Below are positions 1-9,800 of a stretch of DNA of 47,323 bases, piece by piece; position 1 is the first letter of the stretch; every line of letters starts with the position of its first letter. Source of the DNA: Kiritimatiellia bacterium (GTDB taxonomy: Bacteria > Verrucomicrobiota > Kiritimatiellia > RFP12 > UBA1067); assembly GCA_017405115.1 (NCBI GenBank), contig JAFRBA010000188.1, positions 1 through 47,323 of the forward strand, written 5' to 3'. The notes under the pieces are model-generated. The model saw only the letters and a list, made by a program, of their open reading frames with translations. It was not told the DNA's origin and ran no database searches. Both the position numbers and the translations under genes were made by a program.

Positions 1-217
1 CGCGGAACGGCACCTGGACGACTATGTGGAAGTGGTTGTCCATGAGGGCGAACGCCCCCACATTCACCCCGCTGAACTCCGCCGCGCGCTCCAGCGCGTC
101 GAGCATGTCGTCCTTGACGTCCGCGCCAGCGAGCAGCATCTGCCTGCCGGACACCCTCGAGGTGACGTGGTGCAGCGCGTCGCGGTCCGCGAACTTGATC
201 CTCCTTGTCCTTGCCAT
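1..217 (-). CDS. REP-associated tyrosine transposase (RAYT / Y1_Tnp), N-terminal part, runs off the left edge
   Basis: Reading the minus strand from the ATG at 217 gives 72 residues starting MARTRRIKFADRDALHHVTS, with the family's early HHVTSR segment and the metal-binding HUH-type motif N-H-F-H (His62 and His64) in the context MDNHFHIVVQV. This is the N-terminal third of Y1 transposases of the RAYT branch, which act on single-stranded REP palindromes. The catalytic tyrosine lies outside the window. A ribosome binding site AGGAGAG (224-230) sits 6 nt before the ATG and fixes the start. The gene points away from a cluster of GGGGACAGTCCCC palindromes at 334-381, the expected RAYT-REP arrangement. 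The family call is firm; completeness and activity cannot be judged. Confidence 0.85.
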   Translation of the reverse strand, partial: MARTRRIKFADRDALHHVTSRVSGRQMLLAGADVKDDMLDALERAAEFSGVNVGAFALMDNHFHIVVQVPFR

Positions 218-333
218 CTTGTTCTCTCCTTACGCTTGTCGTTGTGTTCGCCCGCCGGGGACAGCCCCCGCATGACGGGAGCATAATACCACAATCTTGG
301 GAGAGAATTATTTCCGTACGATTAGCACCCTGG

Positions 334-381
334 GGGGACTGTCCCCGGCTTGCGTGAGGGGCTTGCGTGGGGACAGTCCCC
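334..381. repeat. Pair of REP-like palindromes in inverted orientation
   Basis: GGGGACTGTCCCC (334-346) and its reverse complement GGGGACAGTCCCC (369-381) lie 22 bp apart. Both are near-perfect hairpins, and a partial copy GGGGACAGCCCCC sits at about 257-269. GGCTTGCGTG is repeated between the two. With the adjacent transposase this resembles a REP doublet. I see no coding potential between 218 and 573. Confidence 0.75.
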
Positions 382-450
382 GCGAAGGGGGGGGGAACAG
401 GCCGAAAACATTAGTTTCTGCGGGGTTTCAGCCGGAATTCGCCACTGCCG

Positions 451-573
451 CTACTGCGGATTCAAGGGAGTGTCCCCATCAAGTCCCCGCTACTGCGGAT
501 TCAAGGGAGTGTCCCCATCAAGTCCCCATCAAGTCCCTACTGCGGATTCAAGGGAGTGTCCCCATCAAGTCCC
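451..573. repeat. Three-unit tandem repeat carrying GGGAGTGTCCCC cores
   Basis: Three head-to-tail units start at about 451, 490 and 538. Each begins TACTGCGGATTCAAGG, continues into GGGAGTGTCCCC and ends with CATCAAGTCCC, which is doubled in the middle unit. Unit lengths are about 39, 48 and 36 bp. The core GGGAGTGTCCCC is the same family as the palindrome at 28766-28786. The array abuts the truncated end of the GH2 gene at about 574. Units touch one another, so this is not a spacer-type CRISPR array. Confidence 0.8.
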
Positions 574-956
574 TCAAACTCCGCGAAGACGCGCTTCCCC
601 TTCCATATCGGATCGGTCTTGAAGTGGCGGCGGTACCACGCGACCTTAAGCGGCTTGTAGCCGTGTGCCGGACGCGCCCCCTTGTCCCAGGGAAGCTCGA
701 ACTGGAAGTCATGCGGAAGGTCGAGCCAACGCCACTTCGCGTCATCGCAGTCCACGGAAGCCCACGAGGCGTCGTCGCCGAGCCGGAACTGCCACGCGCG
801 GTTCATCAGCGTGTCGCTTCCCTGAAACTCCTCCAGCGCCAGGCTTTTCCCGTCGACGGCCTTAGAGGCATTTGGCCCTCCGTCCGCAAACGCGAAGACA
901 GAGACGGAAACCGCGGCAATCGCGGAGAGACACAGACGGCAAAGTTTGATTTTCAT
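574..956 (-). pseudogene. GH2 beta-galactosidase-like gene, 5' stub truncated by the repeat array
   Basis: The frame from the ATG at 956 encodes a signal peptide (MKIKLCRLCLSAIAAVSV, ending near residue 24) and the first ~100 residues of a GH2 sugar-binding domain. Recognisable features are W-x-F-x-L-G-D-D, the W-x-x-L-D-L-P-H-D segment, the W-Y-R-R-x-F strand and a final F-A-E-F-E-G. At about 574 the sequence enters the tandem repeat and reads a few repeat-derived residues to a stop at 537. GH2 enzymes are usually over 700 residues, so the catalytic barrel is missing. The promoter is intact (-10 TAGAAT at 963-968, 6 nt before ATG; operator at 992-1005), so the stub may still be expressed. 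Confidence 0.8.
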
Positions 957-962
957 GCCGCC

Positions 963-1005
963 ATTCTACAAAACCTCGCCCCCGCCGAAAATACCCAGTC
1001 GGGTA
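963..1005 (-). promoter_or_regulatory. Promoter with TACCC-N4-GGGTA operator upstream of the GH2 stub
   Basis: The -10 is TAGAAT (minus strand, 963-968), 6 nt before the ATG at 956. The palindrome TACCCAGTCGGGTA occupies 992-1005 with 23 bp between it and the -10, so it abuts the expected -35 position. The same palindrome with the same 23-bp distance recurs at 5919-5932 and 12168-12181. It lies just downstream of the fusion glycosidase stop codon at 1015. Confidence 0.7.
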
Positions 1006-1014
1006 CTATGGAAT

Positions 1015-4000
1015 TTATATCCCAATTTTACCGGAAACGGGATTCCACGTTTCGGTTCGACCGTCGGGGAAAACGACTTCGAAAAGCGATTGCTCCGTAA
1101 AGCGGATGCACGTGCCGTCGGGAAGTATGCGCGTATCGGTGCGGCCGTCCGCCGGACGGCCCTGCTGCAGCATGAAGTTGCAGCGCCGTAGATATGGGAC
1201 GAGCTTCTTCATCTCGGCGGCATTTCTGCTGCGCCTGTCGAAGAACGTGCCGAACCAGGGCCTGACCGGCGGCTCGGTCTCATCGCCCGGCTGGGAGATG
1301 ACCACGTGCAGAATAGTCGCGTTGACGCCCTTCCTGAAGAACTTGTCGGCGTATGGCTTAAGCGACGCGAACGACCAGTCGTCCTTCGCGAATTTCGTCC
1401 AGCTTCCGGCCGTGAAGCTCTCCGCGTAGATCTTGTTCTTTCCGCCAAGGCGCGCCGCGCCAAGCGCCGCCTTGACCTCCTTCGCGCGCTCGTTCTTCGG
1501 CTCGCCCGCCCAGAACTCGGCGGACACCTCATCCGCCGCCGCGCCGTATGTCGCCGAATCGCCGTCCCATCCACCGCGCGAATGCGAATACGGCTCGCAC
1601 CACGTGATGAGTCCGTTCTCGTGCGCGCACCGCGTCAGCTCGCCCATGTACTCCTCGACGATTATGTCCGAGAGTTTTCGCGGATCGCCTTCCGGCTTCA
1701 CGACACGTCCGCGCTCCCAGCTGTCAACGACGACGGTAGTGAGCGTCGGACGCTCGGCAGGCGGTATGCGGCGGAGTATGTCGCCGACGAAGGCGTCGAA
1801 GTGACGCCGCACAGCCGAGCGATTCGTCTTGTCCACCTCATAGCCCGTGGCGGCTGGCGAGCAGGGTCCGTTCTCGGGATACGTTCCGTCGGGCGCGATC
1901 TGCGCGTCTTCCTTCGTGACCCACGGTCCGCCCGACTGCGACCAACCGGGACAGTTGAAGACGCCCATCTCGATGCCGAGCTCGCCGGCGGTCTTGAACG
2001 CCGTCCTTAGGCAGCGCCACCATTTCTCGCTTCTGAACGTGCAGTCGCCGAACTGCTGCCCTTCCCACGGATCCTCGAACCGCGTGCGGTTGCGGATGTC
2101 CGTCGCGAGAAAGGCGCGCGTAATGCCGTTCTCCTTCATCCACTTAAGGTCCTTCTTCACCCCTTCCTCATCGACGCGCTCGTTCACCCAGTAGTAGTAG
2201 CAACCGATCTTCACGTCCGGCGGCGGATTCGCAAACCCCTCCCTAAGCGCAGTTTCGCATGGCGAAGAAGCCTGCTTTATGGAGACTTTCGCCTCGCCGT
2301 CATCGTATGACTTGAAGAACGGACGGAACGGCTGTGCGGCACCCGGATGGCACGTTACCGGAACAAGCGTGAAGCCGCCGCGCAGTTTCCCGCCCGCGAC
2401 TATTTCATTGGGAAGCCCCGCTCCCGCTTTGGCGGCAATCAGGCTGACATCGTCTATCCGGCAAGGCGCGGTTGCCACGAATTCCACCACATGCGTTCCG
2501 TTTGTCACGCAGACGGATTCTTCATGCCTCTGCCATCCCTTCCCGTCATCACGCCAATAGCGCAGCATGTAGTTCCCATTTGGAATGTCTTCTATTTTCT
2601 GAAAGGCCCTGCGCGGGAACGGCGCGCCCAGACTGAGGGCGAACTTGCCGGTCACAAACGCCTTGTCACAGGTCTTGTTCGTCGCGTTGAGAAATCCGCC
2701 CGCCGGTTCTACTGTCCAGCCGGAAACGAAATCCTGATCGGGCTTATGATGAATCGGAATCTGCCGACGGTCTGCATCGAACGAGCCGTTGCGCACGTAG
2801 TTGTTTCCCGAACCAACCGCCCAGCGACCTGTCGCGGCATCTAGCGTCCACTCCGACAGCGAATTGAACACCGGCTCGTCTCCGTCGAAGGAAAGCGGCG
2901 TCCAGACGTTGAAGCCGATTCCGTTGTCCGCGAACTGAGTCCAGCGGTCTCCGCAGAACACCACCGTTTCCTGTTCCGCGCCGCGCACCGTCACGAAAAA
3001 TCCAGTCTGAGAGACGTGGCAATAGTCCTCTACGGCATTGCGCATGAGAAACATATCCCCGTCCGACGACTTGCGATACGGCCCCATCGGCGAATCCGCA
3101 ACCATCCAGTAGGCGCGCGAACCATCCCAGCCGTAGAGATCGGAGGCGCAGAGGTAGTATTTGCCGCGATGCATGAACATGCAGTTCCCTTCGCGCCCGT
3201 GCCCGGCGAAGACAAGCCGCGGGGCACCCACGAATGCGCGTCCGTTCCGATAGCCAAGATCCGCGACATAAGTCTTGTCGCGTCCATGTGGCTTGGAAAA
3301 GACGAGATAGCCCTTTCCGTGGATGTCGTCGTAGAAGACGGACTGGTCGCCGGTCGTTCGGTAGCCGGTGCTCGCGCTCATGTCAACGCCTTCCTGAAAG
3401 ACGAACGGTCCGCGCGGCGAATCGGCAACCGCCAGCAGCACGCCGCCCATGTATTGCATCGCGAGGACGAACTTCCCCTCGGACGGAACGGCTGCGACTC
3501 CGACGCGACCGAACCAGCGGCCGTGCGCTTCGCTCTCCGTCCCCTCGCCGGCATAGACGATCCCCTCGTCGCGCCAGTTCGCCAGATCGTCGCTTGAATA
3601 GCACGTCACGCCGACAAATGTCGTATGCAGCCCACCGACATCGACCCGAAACGCCGAGTCGAACCGCACACGCTCGGCTTCTTCGTACCTGCAGCCGTAC
3701 CAGTACCATCGACCTTCATAGAAATAGCATCCGCCGCCATTCGAATAAATCGGCTTGCCATCGACCGTGTTCCACCATGCGTCATTGCGAATGATACGCG
3801 CGACATCACCGCTTTCGGATTTCTGTGCAGACTCCGCTGTACTTGCGACTTTTACAAAACGGCTTTCGCCGGGAGGGATGACGACGGACGATTCTGTAGT
3901 CTGGCAGCGCGTCCAGGGATCGATAACGACAGCTGACTCTCCGCCGAGATCGACTTTGACCTCATGCTCGGTATCATTCGCGATAAATGCAAGTTCCTCT

Positions 4001-5883
4001 CCGCTCGGGAGGAGGCGCGAGATGTGCGGCAGATTAAGCCGACGCGCGGGCGGCGTTCCTGCGAGTGTGCGTCCTTCGCTGTCAACGACATAGCCGTAGC
4101 GTATTCCCTCAGGCGTCGTCCAGGCTTCCGCCGTCTTCGTCATTCGCGCGGCGGCATCGCCCGTCGCAAAATCCCAGTCAAGTCCGTCCAGCGCCTTCGG
4201 CACTTTGGACGCGATGATCTTGACCGGAACATCGTCGCCCGCGTAAAAGAGCGCCTCGGGCGCAGGCTCGCCCTGGCGCAGCATCCACGAGCAGAAGGCG
4301 ATATAGTCCCAGAACGGACGCGACCCCTCCCACCACGGATTGCTTCTGTTCAGACCGTATTCGCGCGGACCCGTCAGCGCCTTCACGCCGCAGTCCTTCT
4401 TCGGCAGATGCGGAACGGCGCAGGCCGTCATTGCATTCACGCCGAAGGCGAATGCAAGGTCGCAGCGGCGGCGCAGCTCGGGAATGGTCATCTTGTACGG
4501 AGCGTCCGTCATCGCCTCCGCGCTTGCGATCTTCTTCCCGTAGAGATGCGCGGCACTCGACGTATCCTTCACATCGTATGAGCCGAATTTCTGGTAGCCC
4601 CAGAACTCCCCTTCCGGAATCGACACGTATTTCTTCGAGAACACGGAATCCGCGATCATGAACATGCCTCCGCCCGTCTGCGCGGTGAACGACAATCCCT
4701 CGTCGCGGCAGAGGCGGTCGAATGTTCCGTAGTAGCGCTCGGCGATCAGTTCCACACACGTCCTGCGGAAGTCGGCAAGAACATCCTCGGCGTTCTCAGC
4801 AACGCAATAGCCCGCCATCAGCGGCAGATACGGGCGGAAGTCGTACCCACGCCGCCGCGCGAATTCCTTGAGCATGTCGTCCGTCCAGTTCTGCGCACCA
4901 GCCTCGTGGCTGTCTAAGATTATGCCGGCGAGCGGAATCCCTTTCGATTTTAGCCTGTCTATGATGCGCTTCGTATACGACTTCCAGTGCAGTTCCGCCG
5001 CCGCGACGCTCATCTTGTCGCATTCAAGCCCCATAGCCTCTGGACGTCCGTGCTTTGTGCGTCCGCCCGTCGGCACTGCGACAAAACGCAGCACCTTCCA
5101 GCGTCCCGCAGGCAGTTCGCATTTGAGCCTGCTATCGGACTCGTCGAAGCACTCCGTCACGTCGCACACGGTCTTTGGATCGATGCAGACCGGCGTGTCG
5201 CCGCGCGGGACGAAATCGACGACCGCCGCCGTCTTCGCCTGCCAGCGCGGAATCTTCGGAAGTGAATTTGTGACGGCCTTGAACGTCTTTTCACGATAGC
5301 CGTACATTCCGCCCGGATGCTGCATCGTGCTGGCGAGCCCCTTTTCGTGTCCGGCATACTCCATATCGACGAACATTCCGTCTGCTTCCGGTAGTGGAAT
5401 CGCGAGCACGGCGACGGTCTTTTGCCAGCCGCGATCCTTCGCGACAGGGAGCGAGAGCGTCACCTTGCCGCCGTTCGTGTCGCGGTCGATTACGACGAGC
5501 GTTTTCATGGCGTGCGCTGGATCGATCCACGGGCCGCCTGCAACATATCCGTTACCCACAGCCGTCTCGAATGTCAGCCCAAGCCGAGACGCCTCGGACG
5601 CGGCGAATTCGAGTCCGTCCCACCACGCATCGCTCCACAGCTTTTCCGCGTTCGGATTCTCCCCATGATACTGGTCGTAGTACACAACTCCGCCGAAACC
5701 GACGCGCTTCATCGCCTCTGCGTCCGCCGTGATCCCCTCGTGTGTCGTCTCGGTCTGTCCGAAGAACCACCACGCCTTCGGACGGCAGTCGTCGGGGATA
5801 TGGCCTGCGCGCTGCGCCTCAGACGCCGCGATTGCCGCAGCGGCAATTACGACAAAGTATGCGCATGAAAGAATCTTATTCAT
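1015..5883 (-). CDS. Secreted three-module glycosidase: GH106 - GH43 - GH106-like
   Basis: One uninterrupted frame of 1622 residues with a signal peptide (MNKILSCAYFVVIAAAAIAA). Residues ~25-680 match GH106 alpha-L-rhamnosidases: K-A-W-W-F-F-G-Q-T, G-G-V-V-Y-Y-D, D-S-H-E-A-G near 324 with N-W-T following, and S-A-E-A-M-T near 453. Residues ~695-1025 match GH43 of the galactanase-like group (D-G-K-P-I-Y-S-N-G-G-G, then W-Y-W-Y-G). Residues ~1030-1165 look like a carbohydrate-binding beta-sandwich (N-Y-V-R-N-G-S-F-D). Residues ~1213-1622 are a second, shorter GH106-like domain that keeps both motifs (D-S-W-E-R-G near 1387, A-E-S-F-T near 1486). Together they imply attack on a rhamnose- and galactose/arabinose-containing plant polysaccharide. 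It is divergent from the AraC gene and shares its operator; the start is supported by a -10 6 nt upstream. Exact linkages are not predictable. Confidence 0.85.
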   Translation of the reverse strand: MNKILSCAYFVVIAAAAIAASEAQRAGHIPDDCRPKAWWFFGQTETTHEGITADAEAMKRVGFGGVVYYDQYHGENPNAEKLWSDAWWDGLEFAASEASRLGLTFETAVGNGYVAGGPWIDPAHAMKTLVVIDRDTNGGKVTLSLPVAKDRGWQKTVAVLAIPLPEADGMFVDMEYAGHEKGLASTMQHPGGMYGYREKTFKAVTNSLPKIPRWQAKTAAVVDFVPRGDTPVCIDPKTVCDVTECFDESDSRLKCELPAGRWKVLRFVAVPTGGRTKHGRPEAMGLECDKMSVAAAELHWKSYTKRIIDRLKSKGIPLAGIILDSHEAGAQNWTDDMLKEFARRRGYDFRPYLPLMAGYCVAENAEDVLADFRRTCVELIAERYYGTFDRLCRDEGLSFTAQTGGGMFMIADSVFSKKYVSIPEGEFWGYQKFGSYDVKDTSSAAHLYGKKIASAEAMTDAPYKMTIPELRRRCDLAFAFGVNAMTACAVPHLPKKDCGVKALTGPREYGLNRSNPWWEGSRPFWDYIAFCSWMLRQGEPAPEALFYAGDDVPVKIIASKVPKALDGLDWDFATGDAAARMTKTAEAWTTPEGIRYGYVVDSEGRTLAGTPPARRLNLPHISRLLPSGEELAFIANDTEHEVKVDLGGESAVVIDPWTRCQTTESSVVIPPGESRFVKVASTAESAQKSESGDVARIIRNDAWWNTVDGKPIYSNGGGCYFYEGRWYWYGCRYEEAERVRFDSAFRVDVGGLHTTFVGVTCYSSDDLANWRDEGIVYAGEGTESEAHGRWFGRVGVAAVPSEGKFVLAMQYMGGVLLAVADSPRGPFVFQEGVDMSASTGYRTTGDQSVFYDDIHGKGYLVFSKPHGRDKTYVADLGYRNGRAFVGAPRLVFAGHGREGNCMFMHRGKYYLCASDLYGWDGSRAYWMVADSPMGPYRKSSDGDMFLMRNAVEDYCHVSQTGFFVTVRGAEQETVVFCGDRWTQFADNGIGFNVWTPLSFDGDEPVFNSLSEWTLDAATGRWAVGSGNNYVRNGSFDADRRQIPIHHKPDQDFVSGWTVEPAGGFLNATNKTCDKAFVTGKFALSLGAPFPRRAFQKIEDIPNGNYMLRYWRDDGKGWQRHEESVCVTNGTHVVEFVATAPCRIDDVSLIAAKAGAGLPNEIVAGGKLRGGFTLVPVTCHPGAAQPFRPFFKSYDDGEAKVSIKQASSPCETALREGFANPPPDVKIGCYYYWVNERVDEEGVKKDLKWMKENGITRAFLATDIRNRTRFEDPWEGQQFGDCTFRSEKWWRCLRTAFKTAGELGIEMGVFNCPGWSQSGGPWVTKEDAQIAPDGTYPENGPCSPAATGYEVDKTNRSAVRRHFDAFVGDILRRIPPAERPTLTTVVVDSWERGRVVKPEGDPRKLSDIIVEEYMGELTRCAHENGLITWCEPYSHSRGGWDGDSATYGAAADEVSAEFWAGEPKNERAKEVKAALGAARLGGKNKIYAESFTAGSWTKFAKDDWSFASLKPYADKFFRKGVNATILHVVISQPGDETEPPVRPWFGTFFDRRSRNAAEMKKLVPYLRRCNFMLQQGRPADGRTDTRILPDGTCIRFTEQSLFEVVFPDGRTETWNPVSGKIGI

Positions 5884-5889
5884 GGCTCC

Positions 5890-5961
5890 ATTATACCAAA
5901 CCCTACTTCGTCATTGCTTACCCAGTCGGGTACCATTCAAGACACACATTTCTGATATACT
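5890..5961. promoter_or_regulatory. Symmetric divergent promoter with one shared operator
   Basis: The operator TACCCAGTCGGGTA is at 5919-5932. Leftward, the -10 TATAAT (minus strand, 5890-5895) follows after 23 bp and lies 6 nt from the glycosidase ATG. Rightward, the -10 TATACT (5956-5961), in TGATATACT context, also follows after 23 bp and lies 6 nt (5962-5967) from the araC ATG. Both expected -35 positions therefore flank the palindrome directly, so one bound regulator could act on both promoters. Confidence 0.75.
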
Positions 5962-5967
5962 GTTTTC

Positions 5968-6813
5968 ATGTCTGTGACACCAGAGAAAGATCCGAACTAC
6001 ATCTACGCGCATCCGTACGCGACGCTGATCGCGGACGAATACCGTATGCGCGGCGGCTACTGCATCGTGCGCCCGGGCGGCACGGACGACCATCTGATGC
6101 TGCTGACGCGCGCCGGGCGCGGCCTCTTCCGCACGCCGCGCGGCGACGCCGTGCCGCTCGCGGCGGGCTCACTCGCGGTCATTCCGCCGGGCGTTCCGCA
6201 CGACTACGGCACGGACCCGACCGTGGGAAAATGGCACTTCCTCTGGGTCCACGTCCACGCGCCGAAGGACTGGCAGCCCTTCCTCGGCATCCCCTTCGGC
6301 AGCGGACGCCTGACCGTCTTCGCTCGCGGTGCGCACGGCCTCGCGCCGGACGCCTTCGGCCGGATCCAGTCCCTCTTCCGCGACGTCGTCGCGCACACGC
6401 GGCGCGGCACGGCGCTCGACCGCGCCTTCGCGATGAACGTGCTGGAGAACATCTGCCTCAGGCTCTGCGCCGCGATCCGGCGCAAGGACACGCGCCCCGA
6501 CGCGTTCATCGACACAGTCAACGCCTTCATCCGCGAACATCTTTCCGAACGGCTGACCGTCGCGCGGCTCGCCGCCGCCACGGGCGCGCTCTCGCCGTCA
6601 CGCTTCGCGCACAAGTTCACCGCCGCTTTCGGCGTCTCGCCGCAGGCGTACGTGGAAAGCTGCCGTCTGGAATACGCCAAGCGGCTCCTGGAGACGACGA
6701 ACGCCTCCGTGAAGGAGGCGTCGTACGCAGCCGGATTTGCCGATCCGCTCTACTTCTCGCGGCGATTCCGCCGCGCCTACGGTCTGCCGCCGCGCGAGAT
6801 TGCAAAGCTTTGA
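5968..6813 (+). CDS. AraC-family transcriptional regulator of the glycosidase island
   Basis: A 281-residue protein with an N-terminal cupin-type ligand domain (about 20-150; P-P-G-V-P-H-D-Y-G is the conserved turn) and a C-terminal AraC double helix-turn-helix (about 180-280; L-T-V-A-R-L-A-A-A-T-G...F-G-V-S-P-Q-A-Y, then A-G-F-A-D-P-L-Y-F-S-R-R-F-R-R). It is the usual length for the family. It is transcribed divergently from the GH106-GH43 fusion. The intergenic palindrome, also present at two other glycosidase promoters, is its likely binding site. Activation is inferred because the sites abut -35 positions and no consensus -35 is evident. The ligand is probably a sugar released by the island's enzymes. 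Confidence 0.9.
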   Translation: MSVTPEKDPNYIYAHPYATLIADEYRMRGGYCIVRPGGTDDHLMLLTRAGRGLFRTPRGDAVPLAAGSLAVIPPGVPHDYGTDPTVGKWHFLWVHVHAPKDWQPFLGIPFGSGRLTVFARGAHGLAPDAFGRIQSLFRDVVAHTRRGTALDRAFAMNVLENICLRLCAAIRRKDTRPDAFIDTVNAFIREHLSERLTVARLAAATGALSPSRFAHKFTAAFGVSPQAYVESCRLEYAKRLLETTNASVKEASYAAGFADPLYFSRRFRRAYGLPPREIAKL

Positions 6814-6862
6814 CAGTCTTTGGAGACGCGGCTGGAAGCCGCGTCATGCCCCATCAATTCTT

Positions 6863-9800
6863 TTACTTTCCTTCAATCACAGACAGTCCCTTCCCGGCGA
6901 GAGCCCTGAGGTTTTCCATCTGTGCGTTCTTGACGGCTTCAAGATCGTCCTCGAAGATCAAGAGGAGCGGCAGCGACGTCGCGAAGTAGTCGATCTTGAA
7001 CGGCGTGGCGAGCCCCTTCTCGGCGAAAGCGAGCATTCCCTCGAAAAGCGCCTTCGCATCGTCCTTGCGTCCGAGTTCGGCAAGGGCGAGTCCGCGATAA
7101 TACGAGAGCTCCGAATACGCGGTCACGGCCATAGACTGGAAGTCGCCCGCTTCCGCCGCGCACGCCTCGAAAGCGGCTTTAGCCTCGTCGATGCGCCCGA
7201 GTCCCTGAAGTGCCTTCCCGCGCAGATAATTGACGTCCGCCTTCGCCTGCAAGAGGTGGTACGCCTCGCCGAGATTCTGCGGCGTCGCGAAGCTCTTTCC
7301 GGCATGCTCGAGCGCCGCGGCAAACGCGCCGCGTTCAAGCGCCTTGAAGCCGAGTTCGAGGTGCGCGCGGGTGTACTGTTTGAGTACCTTGCCTTCGCCG
7401 CCTTCCCACGGATGGAAGCGGTGCTTCGAAAGAACGTCCAGCGCCTCATCGTGGCGGCCGAGATCGTTGAGGCACGTCACGTACTGCACCGTCGCGTCGT
7501 CGCGCAAAAGCACAAGGTCCATGTGCGACGCAAGGAACGCAAGCCGTTCGGACACGGCGACCTTGCACTTCTCGCGCAGCTGGTCGTATTCCGCGACAAG
7601 GCGCGCATCGGAAGAGTCCGCCTTGATCGCGTTTTCATACGCCGCCATCGCAGACTTTCCGTCGCGACGGACGTTCCAGAGCGCGACGCCCAGGTTGCGC
7701 CATGCTGTAGGGAATCCGGGCGCAAGCTTCGTCGCGCGCTCCCAGCAAACGAGCGCCTCTTCGTGGCGCTTGCGGTCGTAGAGCCAGTTGCCGAGCGCGT
7801 AGGCGACCTTGTAGTCCTTGAAACCGCTCGCCTCGTCCGCCCATTTGAGCGCCAGGTAGTCTTCGAGGCGGGACGGGAAGAAGTAGTCTGCCGAGCCGCG
7901 GGCGGAAGCCTCTGCAAGGAGCGACTTGTCCTGTGCGATGTATGCGAGGACGTAGAGTCCGAGCGTGTTCAGCTTCGTTGTCTTCAGCTTGGCAATCGCC
8001 AAAGACTGTTGCCCCATCTCGACGAGGTCGTATGCGGCGTCTAACGCCATCTCCTGGTCGAACGGCTTCTTGACGAGCGCGGAAAGATCGCGCGTCGCCA
8101 GCATCTTCGCCTTCTCGTTGCGCGCGTCGGAGACGAGCGATTCGGCGGCGTGTTCGCGCGCCTTGGCCCAGTCGCCGCGGCGAGCGTCTACCGTCGCGAG
8201 GCGATAGTAGCCTGCCGCGCGGAACTCTCCGTTCCAGGTCGCCTTGAAATAGCACGGATAGGCGCTGTCGAGCTTGCCCTGCAAATCGCGCGCGAGTCCG
8301 AGGTAGTAAAGCGCTTCGCCGGTATATGGGTTCGGATGGCGGCGCGTCTGGCGCTTCACGGCGCGGACGAGATGCCGCTCGGCCTCGGCGAGGAGTCCGC
8401 GCTGGATGAGGCGCTTGCCGTAAAGCGTGTGAGCGCGGCTGTCTTCGGGGTCGCGCCTCAGAAGCTCGTCCAAGTACGCTTCCGGCATACGCGTCGGATG
8501 GCGGTACTGGTCGAGGTGCTCTGCCGTGATGAAGAGTTCATCCGCGCTCGCAATGTCGGCTGGTGCGGGCGGCTCGGTGGCGACGTCGCGCATGGGCACG
8601 TCTCCCGGTTCTGCCCACGACTGGTTGATGGGCTGCTCGGTCGGCGCACGATTGGCGAAAAATGAAATCAGTTCCGCGCCGTCCCTGCGCACGATGATCG
8701 ACGGCGCGTCCGTCGTGAATACGACCGGCGCGCCGATCCTGAGATCGGCCGTGCGTACTTCGCCGCCCAGAACGACTTCGACTTCACCGAGATTCTCCGC
8801 CGCGACAACGCCAGCCCTGCCGCCGCCGAGCGACACGGCGAGGCGCGTATTCGCGTTCTTCACGGGGCCGAGGTTCTTGTACGGCCACCAGTACTGGCTG
8901 AACACCTTCGTCTCGTAGGGGAGCAGATAGGTAAAGTCGGGCTGGTTGTCGGTATAGACGCCGGCCATCAGCTCCACGTAGGGTCCGCTGTCGTCGGTCA
9001 GCTCGCGGTCCCACGCATACCCGAACGGATGGTTGCCCCACGTCCACTGCTTCTTGCCGGGCGCGATGTGGCGGTCGGCGACATGGACGAATCCGCCGTG
9101 CGCCGCGTGGTCGTAGCCGCCGAAGAAATCATATTCCGTCGCGCAGACCATGTAGGAGGTCGGGACGGGGATGTTTTTGTACCACGCGAGGTTGTTCGCG
9201 CCCGGACGCTTCGTGTAGTCGACGCCGTAGTAGAAATTGTTCGCCTCCGGGAAACTCGACGTCGCGCGCACGGCATGGTCCGCGACGTAGGTGACATCCG
9301 CCGGGAAGAAGCTTTCGTACTGGTCGTGCACCTTCGCCGCGACGTTCGCCCACCAGAGGAACGTCTGCGTGAACGGCGTACGGTTGTAGAGCCGCGCCTT
9401 GAGCTCGACGACGGACGAATCCGGCCTGAGGCAGATGCCGTGGCGGCCCTCCAGCCGGTTCAGCGGATCGTGGTCGCTCATCCACACCGTGATGCTGCCA
9501 TCTTCGCCGTGCTCGATCTCCACCGCAGTCGGCATGAACGTCGCCGGGCGGTGGTGCTGCGGCCAGTTGAATTCGACGCCGCCCGAAATCCACGGCCCCG
9601 CAAGGCCGACGAGCGCGGGCTTGATGACGTCGTTGCGGTAGAAGAAGTCGTAGTCGTTGTTCGTCTTGTCCTGTCCGATATAGATGCGCCCGCCTAGCTC
9701 CGGGAGAAGAACTACGCGCGTGTAGTCGTTCTCGAGCGTCACCGCGTCGTATTCCTTCATCACAGGTTCGTCCATCACCTTGTCGATGAACGGCACGGGG

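Noticed and set aside
451..573. Possible small CRISPR array
   Set aside because: Units abut or contain internal duplications, with no unique spacers of constant length and no cas genes nearby.
297..1100. 267-codon plus-strand frame at the left end
   Set aside because: It runs through the repeat array and antisense to the GH2 stub; the first part is translated repeats.
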